A DNA stretch of 54,996 bases from Geobacter sp. (GTDB lineage: Bacteria > Desulfobacterota > Desulfuromonadia > Geobacterales > DSM-12255): assembly GCA_016223015.1 (NCBI GenBank), contig JACRPV010000017.1, positions 1 through 54,996 of the forward strand, given 5' to 3'. Position 1 is the stretch's first letter. The number at the start of each line of letters is the position of its first letter. The position numbers were made by a program, and so were the translations under genes. Shown piece after piece: positions 8,969-17,179 of the stretch. The notes below the pieces were generated by a model. It did not search any database. It saw only the letters and a program-made list of their open reading frames with translations, and was not told the origin of the DNA.

Positions 8969-10218
8969 CTTGATAGCCCACCTTTTCTGATTTCACTCAA
9001 GAGGTTGCGTGCGCTCAGCTTCACGGCTTCTGTAGAATCCTTTCGTTGTACTTCTCGCGTTACCTCTGGATTTATGTACTCAGTCACCTTTGCTCCTGGA
9101 AGTTGGGGAATGCTCTCGCAAGTTATATCCCCGTCTTGAATTACAGATAGTGCCAGTCTCCCTACTTCTGGCTTCAGTAGTGACATTGTAAACATTCCAC
9201 CTGCTGTGGGTGTAACCTCTACAACCCCCTTATATTCCAATGCTTGATAGTCATTACCGATGGCCGTTGCTGGGCCAACTGTTCCTCCTGCTATTAGCTT
9301 ATTCATCAAAGCGGATATCATTTGGATTCGGCCTCGGTAGTAACTACTTACGGTCATTCCATAAGTTAACGATGCAACTAACGCCTTAGCCAGATCGAGT
9401 GCGTCGTCAGCTATTGAGTTTGTAAATTTTGAGAACGCAGCGGGGCGTGTTACAAAGTAGTTCTTGCCACTTTCATTCCCTACCACGCTGACATCGAACA
9501 TGCCAATAGAGTGCAACCTGGAAAACAACTCCTTTTCTAGTAAGTGTGTAACAGCCGAAAGAGGTAGGCAGCCAGATGCCTGAAGCTTGCTATTTAACTC
9601 AACAAGTAGACGAGACTCTTCTGGTTTAAGGGAACTCAAAACTGCATTTATCTTCTTTGCTTCATCACGCCTGAAAAGGTTACCGTTAAAGATTAATTTC
9701 TCCGTGGAAGATATGTTCTCCGAATCGAAGAAACCAATAGATCCACCAATTTGCAGGGTATTATTTACTTCACTGGTCGATAATTTGTATGTATCTGACA
9801 AATATTCAGCTGCGACTCTGTCAGTTACTGGTGATTCTGAAGCGATTTCGGACACATCTATCACTGCGTCTTCGTATGCTTCATGGTCAGACTCATCGAA
9901 GATCGTGGATGTATGCTCTAATACAGCCTGACCTGTCAGTCCCAGAACCTCAATGCCGCCAGGACTGCGAAGTATCAGTTTTTGTCTTTCAAGTTCAATT
10001 AAGATTGCTGGTGCTTCAGTTTTAGGGCTAATGTGGTTTGCCTTGGCAAGTGCATCCAGTCTTTTAGGCGTTATTTTAGATTGGCGTTCAGCTGAAATGG
10101 CTGATAACAAAGTCCCACACTTACCGGCGAAGCCAATAGCATCGAAATCTTGGTTTGTGGTCGCTTGAATTTTCCGGCCGTGATGTATCAGCCACGCTCC
10201 CTTCGTTTTCTTTTCCAC
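8965..10218 (-). CDS. Unrecognised 417-aa protein, winged-helix-like
   Basis: I do not recognise this protein. It has no signal peptide or membrane segment and appears built of helix-rich blocks that could be repeated winged helices, for example ITPKRLDALAKANHISP near residue 48 and the VAAEYLSDTYKLSTSEV block near residue 135. The start is GTG after GAGGAGAA. It lies 52 bp downstream of the broken mod gene and overlaps the nuclease-like gene by 4 bp, so this pair forms a unit. It could be the target-recognition or regulatory partner of that nuclease; this is inference. Confidence 0.55.
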   Translation of the reverse strand: MEKKTKGAWLIHHGRKIQATTNQDFDAIGFAGKCGTLLSAISAERQSKITPKRLDALAKANHISPKTEAPAILIELERQKLILRSPGGIEVLGLTGQAVLEHTSTIFDESDHEAYEDAVIDVSEIASESPVTDRVAAEYLSDTYKLSTSEVNNTLQIGGSIGFFDSENISSTEKLIFNGNLFRRDEAKKINAVLSSLKPEESRLLVELNSKLQASGCLPLSAVTHLLEKELFSRLHSIGMFDVSVVGNESGKNYFVTRPAAFSKFTNSIADDALDLAKALVASLTYGMTVSSYYRGRIQMISALMNKLIAGGTVGPATAIGNDYQALEYKGVVEVTPTAGGMFTMSLLKPEVGRLALSVIQDGDITCESIPQLPGAKVTEYINPEVTREVQRKDSTEAVKLSARNLLSEIRKGGLSR

Positions 10219-10270
10219 AAATTCTCCTCGACGTTTTATGTAGAATATGAAGCCGTTTGCTGAAGGCGTA

Positions 10271-11248
10271 CTAAGTAACTCTAAACACCTTCATAACCTC
10301 ATCCCCCAGGTGGTTGATAACCTTCACCGCAATCCGCCCGGTCTTTGGTTTATCGAACGGCCGGGAGGTATCACTGTTCAGTGACGCCCATGCGTCTTCG
10401 TTGATCTCTGCTTTGAGGGTAGTCTTCAGTGACTTGTACGGATCGTTTGCCCCGAGGAAGTAGGCATGGCGGACGAAGAAGCTTTCTTCGTTGTAGTCAG
10501 TGTCGATGAACCAGCAGGCTATGCCTTCTGCGCCGTCGCTGCGGACTTCGCCGGTGTTAGGGTGGAAGACGTCCACACCGTTGACCTTGACTTGGATCTG
10601 GCCACCAGCAACATCATTGATGTCGATATCCGGTTCGCCGAAGATGACGAACAGGTTGCCCTTGCCGGTGTTCTTCAGATCGTCAGCCATGTGCAGGTCG
10701 GCGTTCATGCGGGCCTTGAGCACTGGGATGCGGCCGAGTTTGTCGAACTCAGATGAATGGGCGTCGTAGTTAAAGGCGCAGGCAATCAGCACGTCGAAGC
10801 CGGCGTCGCCCGCCTCGCGGGCAGCGGCTACCAGATCAGGACGGGAGACAGTGCCGAACTCGGGGCCGATGAAGATGGCAGCACGCTTCTCAGCGCCAAA
10901 CTCCTCATAACAACCTTCACCACAGACCAGGTCGCCCGGCCAGGGGACGAGGGATGTGAACGTGATCTTGTCTTCCTTGTGGGCTTGCTGAACTCCGGCA
11001 GTCTTGAGGTTTTCCAGTATCATTTGGACAAAGTCCCGCTCCTTGCCGAATCCGTCCTGTTGTTCAGCAATGGTGTCGATCAGTTCGTCGTCAGCTCCTA
11101 CTGTCAATACCCGGTGCGGCGACAGGCTTTCAACGGTGAATGGCCCGGCAACGCGGACTTTTTTCTTATCTTCGTAAGGTTTGTCATAGAGGAATTCGGA
11201 TTCTGCCTTGGCGGCAATAGAGGCATCGATCTCCTTCTGTCGGGCTCA
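10271..11248 (-). pseudogene. mod: C-terminal remainder of mod, cut off by UGA
   Basis: This is the last third of the type III-like methyltransferase, in the same frame as the upstream part but behind a TGA at 11246-11248. Reading through the stop gives unbroken coding sequence that matches the usual sequence of this family (ARQKEIDASIAAKAE, LYDKPYEDKKKVRVAG, FTVESLSPHR). About 325 residues are affected. A TTG at 11107 could restart translation and give a 278-residue piece, but I see no strong ribosome site. Frame and codon use are intact, so the lesion is recent, a sequencing error, or read through. Confidence 0.75.
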
Positions 11249-13060
11249 GAACTGATCCCACCAATGAGCATGAAGCTTCTTTGCTGCCTCAGACCAGTTA
11301 GCGTCGGCAGCACGGGGGAGTTCCCACTCTTCCCAAGACTTGTTTAAATCCTGATTGAGTTGCTGCCGCAACGGTTCCAGTTTTACCTGAAAATTCTCCC
11401 AGATGACGTCGATTTCGGCATTGTTGGCGATGGATTTGAGGGTAACGTGCGGTACCCGCTCATAGACAAACCCTTGTCGGATATCGCTACGTGTGGGTTG
11501 GCTGGACGGTATAGATAGAGTAGCTTCAGCCTCCTTCAGTTGACCGTCCTTTGAGTCGGCCAAAAGGTAGTATGAGTAGCGAGCACCCATAATCCGGGCA
11601 CGAGCAAGCGCCAAGGCAACTCGGGAGGTATCGATGGTGATCCAGCGGCGGCCCCATTGCTCGGCGACATAAGCGGAGGTGCCGGAGCCACAAGTGGGAT
11701 CTAAAACTAAGTCACCAGGGTCTGTGGTCATAAGGAAACAACGTTCAATAACTTTTGCACTTGTTTGGACAACATATGTCTTTGCGTCGATGTAGCCAGG
11801 TCTATTTGTGTCAGCCCACAGATTAGTAATTGGTTGAATAGGGAAATCGTCCATAAATCTGACATAACGAATGCTGTTAGTAGAACTTTCAATGCGCCAA
11901 GCTCTAGCTAAACGGTTCATTCCTGAGGCGGACGTCTTCCAATGAGCATTATGGCCGCAGTTAAACTCGCGACTTTCAAAGAAGAATTTTCCGCTGCTGG
12001 TTGCTGTTGAGCCTTGTGATGCTATCCCATCAAGTGAATATGGACGGAGATGTTCACCAGATTCGAGTCGCCTACGAATTTCGGGAACACCGAGATTCTT
12101 GCGACTACCATCTGGAAGTGCAGCACGCGAATGCGCCCATCCACCACCCTCTCGTAACTCTTTCTCCTGAAAGAGCTGACGGTATTTTAAAGTATTCTTT
12201 TTCTTTGCATACCAGATCAAGTAATTGAATATGTTACCCATATCTGAAGATGATTGTCCCCCTGTAGTTACAAATGGAATTAAGCTAATGCGATTTGCAT
12301 CGCCGAACACTTCATCGAGGAGCGATGTTATGAGGTGATAGTTCTCATCGCCAATCTGCACAAATATCGATCCAGAGTCATTCAACAAGTCTCTCGCAAC
12401 CGTCAACCGATCCCGCAAATAAGTTAGATACGAATGAATCCCATCCCTCCAGGTATCCCGAAAAGCTTTGACCTGTTCTGGCTCGCGTGTGATGTGGCCA
12501 GTATTGCCGTCCTTCACATCGCGACTGGTGGTTGACCATTGAAAGTTGGAGTTGAACTTGATGCCGTAAGGCGGGTCAAAATAGATGCACTGCACCTTGC
12601 CCCGCAGTCCCTCCCGCTCCGCCAGTGACGCCATAACTTGCAGGCTATCGCCCAGAATCATCCGGTTGGCCCAGTGGGCATCGTGCTGGTAAAACTCGGT
12701 CTTGGCGCTTTCATTTGGGAGGCCATTGAAATCGGCAAAGAGATCGAACTGTGACTCGGTCGCTTTCGCATCGGCCTGGGTGCGGCGCAGCAGATCATCT
12801 ATAAGCACCTTGGGGTGGACCTTTTCCTGGATGTAGAGCGGAGGTGCTTGCACCACCAAGTCTGACCAATCCTGCTCATCCTTGCCGCGCCAGACCAGTT
12901 GCGGGTCCAGGTCACGGTTACGCCGCTCATAGGCAATTCGCACCGGGCTTTTATCAGCATCGTGCATAAGCGACTGATGCTCGGCAGTGGGGATGTTTTT
13001 TCTGGTTGCCTCGTCGTGGGTGAGTGTTTCGACGGCTATCTTTGTTGGTGCTTTTGCCAT
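11246..13060 (-). CDS. mod: Type III-like adenine DNA methyltransferase Mod, N-terminal part
   Basis: This is a site-specific N6-adenine methyltransferase of the beta class: DPPYGIKF (motif IV) near residue 185 comes before DPTCGSGTSAY (motif I) near residue 450. It ends at a TGA right after WWDQF, where relatives continue, so the product is about 604 residues instead of about 930. Both catalytic motifs are in this part; the lost part may matter for binding Res or the target. The start is the ATG at 13060 with GAGGA upstream rather than the GTG at 13075. It follows res by 23 bp, so the pair is one transcript. A truncated Mod with an intact Res could leave host DNA unprotected, unless read-through or Res silence saves the cell. 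Confidence 0.85.
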   Translation of the reverse strand: MAKAPTKIAVETLTHDEATRKNIPTAEHQSLMHDADKSPVRIAYERRNRDLDPQLVWRGKDEQDWSDLVVQAPPLYIQEKVHPKVLIDDLLRRTQADAKATESQFDLFADFNGLPNESAKTEFYQHDAHWANRMILGDSLQVMASLAEREGLRGKVQCIYFDPPYGIKFNSNFQWSTTSRDVKDGNTGHITREPEQVKAFRDTWRDGIHSYLTYLRDRLTVARDLLNDSGSIFVQIGDENYHLITSLLDEVFGDANRISLIPFVTTGGQSSSDMGNIFNYLIWYAKKKNTLKYRQLFQEKELREGGGWAHSRAALPDGSRKNLGVPEIRRRLESGEHLRPYSLDGIASQGSTATSSGKFFFESREFNCGHNAHWKTSASGMNRLARAWRIESSTNSIRYVRFMDDFPIQPITNLWADTNRPGYIDAKTYVVQTSAKVIERCFLMTTDPGDLVLDPTCGSGTSAYVAEQWGRRWITIDTSRVALALARARIMGARYSYYLLADSKDGQLKEAEATLSIPSSQPTRSDIRQGFVYERVPHVTLKSIANNAEIDVIWENFQVKLEPLRQQLNQDLNKSWEEWELPRAADANWSEAAKKLHAHWWDQF

Positions 13061-13083
13061 ATTCTTTATCCTCACGCTGCCGG

Positions 13084-16000
13084 TCAGGCAGTTACAATTT
13101 CGATCATTTTATTGAATTCAGCTTCAACCCTGGCTTCAAAGTCAACCTCGATCTGGTAAACCTCGGTGAACTCGGCAAAGGCCCAGCGGCCATAGCTCTT
13201 CACGTTGTTTACCCCCGGCACCCAGTAGACATCCATGGTGGATTTCTTCTCCTTGGCGTCCTCCCGGCGATAACCCTTTATCTCGACGATCAAGTTCAGC
13301 AGATCGTCCTCGCCTTTGCCATCATCGACCTTCACAATGAAGTCGGGCAGGTAGCGGCGGGTTTCTGAGCCATAACGGTATGGCACTTCCAGACCCAGGT
13401 TGTGGTTCTTGACATAGGCTGTGACTTTGGGATGCGCCTCTGCCACGCGGCAGAACTCGGCTTCCCAGTCGCTGTCGAGGATGACCCAGTTGATCTGGCA
13501 ACGACGGGCATCGGTCTCCCAGCGATCCTTCTTGGAGGTGTTGAAACTCACATGGCAGGTAGAGCCGGTCGGGTTGTACGGGTCGAGCACTGCCTTTATG
13601 GGACGCTTGCCGAGTTCCGAGCGGGTGATGCCGGCGGTAATCCGTTCACAGGCCATGTCCGCAAGTTCCTGGTACATGAGCTGCGCCGGGTATGTCTCAC
13701 CTTTGCAGACCAGGCAGCTATCGAGCCACTCCTTGGTGATCCGTTTGAGCTGGCCAAAGAGATGGAGTTTGGCATCCTCGCCGGGGTCACGCCACTTGGT
13801 GTAGAGCAGGCGCTGGGTGACATGGAACAGAAGGGTTGAGCGGCGCATATCCCCCAGGTGTGCAAGACTGAGATCAACCCCTTCACCGATAATGCCTGAG
13901 TTTCTGGTGATGGACGGGCCGACCAGATCGGGAGACAGCTCCAGTATTGAATCTTCATTAAACACTGCGGTCAGTCGCTCCTCGGGCAGCTCTACCCGGT
14001 AACCGGCAACGCGTGGGAACTGGATTTCGAGCGGGTCACGCTCCGGACGGACAGCCTTAACATGAATGGTTTCACGGGGCGGTTGTGGCGCGGCCACCAC
14101 CGGTTTGGCAGTGAAGTCGAAGGGAATGCCCAGCACGTCGGCATACTCGACATTGAAGAGACCATCTTCATTCAGTTCGTAGGACTGGCGACGCAAGGCA
14201 CGGCCAATGACCTGCTCGCACAGCAGCTGGGTACCAAAAGCACGCACCCCGAGCACATGGGTAACGGTGTTGGTGTCCCACCCTTCGGTAAGCATGGAGA
14301 CCGAGACCACGCAGCGGATCGATTCACCCAGGCGATCCTTCTTGCCGACTGTGTTCATGACCTCGCGCAACAACTCTTGATCGGTAAGGTTTTCGGCCTG
14401 GCGGCGGTCGCCGGTACGCTCGATGATTTCTCGACGGAAGCGGTCGATCTCGTCAGCAGCCATTTTGCGGAAATTATCATCCAGGGCATCGCCGGATTCC
14501 AGTTGCTCACTGTCGATCAGCAGGGTACGGGGGCGGGCAATCTGATTGCCATGGTCATCGAAGTTGCGGAACAGAGCCAGACGGCCATTTTCCAACGTCG
14601 TGGAGCCGTCATCGTTCTCCCGCTGAAAACCGGAGATGTAGTCATACACCAGCTTGGAGGTGGAGGTGTTGTTACAGACAACGATAAAGCAAGGCGGGAC
14701 ATTGATTTTGTATTCCAGCCAGAGGTTGAACGTTTTTTCGTAATGGCCATAAAGTGCTTCAAGGGCAGTCTGGAGACGGACAGGCAGACTGAGAGGATCA
14801 AGATCCTTTGCCTTGCCCCGGCCTTTCTTAGGCATATCCTTGCGAATATGTTCCCACAAATTGCGGAACATTGGCATTTCATCGCCCGGCAGGTTCTGCG
14901 CCACCGGAACGCGAGGAAGTTTGACGATGCCGCATTCGATGGCATCCATGAGCGAAAAGTCACACATGGTCCAGGGGAACAGGGTGCCTTCGGCATAGCC
15001 CGAGCCACTCAGGAAAAACGGCGTTGCCGATAGGTCGATAACCCGATTAAGTCCCAGCTTGCGGTTGACGATTTCCAGGCCGGTAATCCAGAGGCGGGCA
15101 GCCTCGTTGTTTTTCTCCGCTTCCTTCCTGTCGTCGCCGGTCAGATCGTCATCATCGTCATGATTTGGCTTTTCGCGGTAACAGTGATGCGCCTCGTCAT
15201 TGAGTACCAGGACGTTCTTCAATCCCATCAGGTCAGGCATGACCCGCTGCAACATCTGTCCTTCGGTCTCCAGCGTGTTGAGTTCCTCGCCACCACGCCC
15301 CTGGAGCAGCAGTCGGCCACCTTTGGACAGCTCTAGCCGCTCACGCAGTTTGAAGGCATGGTAATTGGTGATGACGATCTTGGCCCGATCGAGGTCATCC
15401 AGCATGTCGCTGGGGACAATTTCGCGACTCTGGTAATAGCTGTCCGGATCGTTGGGTTGCAATACGCGCAGACGGTCTTTTATGGTCAGGCCGGGAGCGA
15501 CGATGAGAAACCCGCGGGTAAACCGTTTGCTGGTGGGGCGACGCACCGCATTGATTGTCTGCCAGGCAATCAACATCGCCATGACCGTAGTTTTACCGGC
15601 ACCGGTAGCCAGCTTAAGCGCTAGACGCATCAACTCGGGGTTGGCGTCATTGTTGGCGTTAGAAATATGCTCAAGAAAACCTTCACCAGTCTTGCCCATC
15701 TGCGGAGCAACTTCGGTCAACCAGATTGCCGTTTCGATGGCCTCCACTTGACAGAAGAACGGGCGGACGCCATTGAACTGGTGATGACGCCAGTGTTGCA
15801 GCAGTCTGGCGGTCTCCGGCGTAACCTTCCAATCATTCGGGTTCGGGATAGTGCGCCACTTGTCTACCTGGATTCGCAGGGCATTGATAATCGAGGTTGG
15901 ATCGTATTGCTGCTGCTGAGTGGAAAGACCTACGCCGTCGTCAAAGAGCAGATTCTGCTGGTCGGCTGCCGTGCCTTTGCGTTTTTTAGGTTTGGGAATC

Positions 16001-16137
16001 GGTGTGATGAACTCGGCGCGACGACGCTTTTCGAGAATCTGCTGAGTTGGTTGGCCCGAAGGATCAAGCTCCCAGTGACGGGCAGGGTATTCGTATGGAG
16101 AGTTGAGGATTGGCTGCTCGAAAAAACGATTATCCAT
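13084..16137 (-). CDS. res: Type III-like restriction endonuclease subunit Res
   Basis: This 1017-residue protein is a DEAD/H superfamily 2 helicase-nuclease. It has Walker A ATGAGKT near residue 177, DEAHH near residue 315, motif VI-like QVIGRALRR near residue 660, and a C-terminal PD-(D/E)XK nuclease (PDFIV, then VEIKGYRRE) near residues 935-965. The N-terminus (FFEQPILNSPYEYPARHWEL) resembles what I recall as the BPTD_3080-type restriction family. With Mod it should recognise and translocate on DNA and cut unmodified sites. It is first in the island, and its start has GGAGAT upstream. The reading frame is intact although mod is broken. Confidence 0.9.
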   Translation of the reverse strand: MDNRFFEQPILNSPYEYPARHWELDPSGQPTQQILEKRRRAEFITPIPKPKKRKGTAADQQNLLFDDGVGLSTQQQQYDPTSIINALRIQVDKWRTIPNPNDWKVTPETARLLQHWRHHQFNGVRPFFCQVEAIETAIWLTEVAPQMGKTGEGFLEHISNANNDANPELMRLALKLATGAGKTTVMAMLIAWQTINAVRRPTSKRFTRGFLIVAPGLTIKDRLRVLQPNDPDSYYQSREIVPSDMLDDLDRAKIVITNYHAFKLRERLELSKGGRLLLQGRGGEELNTLETEGQMLQRVMPDLMGLKNVLVLNDEAHHCYREKPNHDDDDDLTGDDRKEAEKNNEAARLWITGLEIVNRKLGLNRVIDLSATPFFLSGSGYAEGTLFPWTMCDFSLMDAIECGIVKLPRVPVAQNLPGDEMPMFRNLWEHIRKDMPKKGRGKAKDLDPLSLPVRLQTALEALYGHYEKTFNLWLEYKINVPPCFIVVCNNTSTSKLVYDYISGFQRENDDGSTTLENGRLALFRNFDDHGNQIARPRTLLIDSEQLESGDALDDNFRKMAADEIDRFRREIIERTGDRRQAENLTDQELLREVMNTVGKKDRLGESIRCVVSVSMLTEGWDTNTVTHVLGVRAFGTQLLCEQVIGRALRRQSYELNEDGLFNVEYADVLGIPFDFTAKPVVAAPQPPRETIHVKAVRPERDPLEIQFPRVAGYRVELPEERLTAVFNEDSILELSPDLVGPSITRNSGIIGEGVDLSLAHLGDMRRSTLLFHVTQRLLYTKWRDPGEDAKLHLFGQLKRITKEWLDSCLVCKGETYPAQLMYQELADMACERITAGITRSELGKRPIKAVLDPYNPTGSTCHVSFNTSKKDRWETDARRCQINWVILDSDWEAEFCRVAEAHPKVTAYVKNHNLGLEVPYRYGSETRRYLPDFIVKVDDGKGEDDLLNLIVEIKGYRREDAKEKKSTMDVYWVPGVNNVKSYGRWAFAEFTEVYQIEVDFEARVEAEFNKMIEIVTA

Positions 16138-16168
16138 AGTTAGTTTATCTCCGGATACTATTGAAAAG

Positions 16169-16208
16169 AAAAGCCGCCCGTCAGCACTTAGCAGACAATG
16201 CGGCTTTT
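16169..16208 (-). terminator. Rho-independent terminator, leftward
   Basis: Arms AAAAGCCGC and GCGGCTTTT with a 22-base loop are followed on the minus strand by a T-rich run. It would stop transcription arriving from the transfer operon and the 104-residue gene before it enters res. Confidence 0.5.
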
Positions 16209-16376
16209 AGTTTCACCGATATTTCTGAAGGGCACAGAGCCCATTGTCTCACCCTCCATAAATGCATGAAATTACGCCACGTTAATACAACTTTTCGCCT
16301 CGAATGTCAATTGATCTGAAAAAGTGATAAATCGGATTCAAAATTTCCGGGCAAACAGCACCCAGTCCGTTCAGGA

Positions 16377-16396
16377 CAGAGTGCTGCAACACTCTG
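16377..16396. repeat. Short inverted repeat CAGAGTG/CACTCTG
   Basis: A 7-bp inverted repeat with a 6-base spacer lies in the divergent region before res and the small membrane gene. It could be an operator; nothing more supports this. Confidence 0.3.
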
Positions 16397-16505
16397 TAAT
16401 AATTGTATATTGAGTCCATTTTGAGTTGACAATTGAATTTAAGCTGGTCAAACTACCTATTAAAATCCAATCGAAGTCAGACCGCTAAAGAAAGGAGGGG
16501 ATGCG

Positions 16506-16871
16506 ATGGTAAGAAAGTCAGGTGCATTCGTGATATCAACTGTTGGAACAGTTCTCCCCTGCCTTCTTGCGGGAGCGATAGTGGGGTTATTCTTCATACC
16601 GTCTTTTTGGTACTGGACACTTGGTATTGCTGTATTGGCTCTATGTTACGTAATCCTTGATCGTGTTCACCTACGTCTTTATCTAGGATCGTTGAAAGGT
16701 CTTTCAACTTGGCCGCTCCTGAAATATGGGTACGCTGCCCCAGAATTGAGGCCGACAATGTCGGCTGCGGAATATGAGTGGTATATGAACTGGATTATCT
16801 ATAGCACTCCGTTTCGATTATTCCGTGATCGTCGCAGAAGAAACGACACTTCCTCCTTTCATCACTGGTGA
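16506..16871 (+). CDS. Small membrane protein, unknown
   Basis: This 121-residue protein has two or three hydrophobic segments (about residues 8-30 and 33-50) followed by a basic C-terminus (FRDRRRRND). The start ATG has a clear AAAGGAGGGG site upstream. It is the only plus-strand gene between the defence and transfer regions, and its last 10 bp overlap the end of the converging 104-residue gene. I do not recognise a family. It could relate to mating, exclusion or defence, but nothing decides this. Confidence 0.6.
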   Translation: MVRKSGAFVISTVGTVLPCLLAGAIVGLFFIPSFWYWTLGIAVLALCYVILDRVHLRLYLGSLKGLSTWPLLKYGYAAPELRPTMSAAEYEWYMNWIIYSTPFRLFRDRRRRNDTSSFHHW

Positions 16872-17176
16872 GGCCGAGCATACTCCCAAGCCCCCTTCAA
16901 TTTCAGGATCTCGTCACGGCTGATTTCAATGCAGCTATGATAAGGTGCAACAAGAGCATAGGGATCGGATTTGTAGAAGTGCACATTTGTACCTTCTGCT
17001 TGCTCAAGGTGTTCGAGAGCCTCAGCTGGTATCGGTATTTGCACACCTGAAACACGAAGTTCAACGCCGTACTCTGTTAGATCAAAAACCACTTTATCCA
17101 TCTGTCCAGACGGTACATTCCCGTTTCCCATAATGGCAATGATCCCGTCAGAAACGAATAGTATCTTTTCAATCAC
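16862..17176 (-). CDS. Small soluble protein, unknown
   Basis: This 104-residue protein lacks signal and membrane segments and reads as a beta-rich single domain (KILFVSDGIIAIMGNG; VVFDLTEYGVELRV). The GTG start has AAGGAGG upstream, within the end of traG, and the gap to traG is 3 bp, so it is the last gene of the transfer operon transcript. Family and role are unknown. Confidence 0.6.
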   Translation of the reverse strand: MIEKILFVSDGIIAIMGNGNVPSGQMDKVVFDLTEYGVELRVSGVQIPIPAEALEHLEQAEGTNVHFYKSDPYALVAPYHSCIEISRDEILKLKGAWEYARPHQ

Positions 17177-17179
17177 ACA

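Larger units (their letters stand above)
16143..16505. other. Intergenic region between res and a small membrane gene
   Basis: No gene is seen in these 363 bp. They hold a terminator-like hairpin (16169-16208), a short inverted repeat (16377-16396), a TTGACA at 16426, and AT-rich DNA. Promoters for res (leftward) and for the 121-residue gene (rightward) are expected here, but I could not fix a -10 box with confidence. Confidence 0.4.

Noticed and set aside
11246-11248. Selenocysteine at the mod UGA
   Set aside because: The residue is not catalytic in this family and I saw no convincing SECIS-like stem just after it; relatives continue through this position with ordinary residues.
14062-15033. 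Plus-strand open frame of 323 codons
   Set aside because: It is antisense to the conserved helicase region of res, with no recognisable domain.
16426-16460. Promoter with TTGACA for the 121-aa gene
   Set aside because: No acceptable -10 box lies 16-18 bp downstream, so I did not annotate it.
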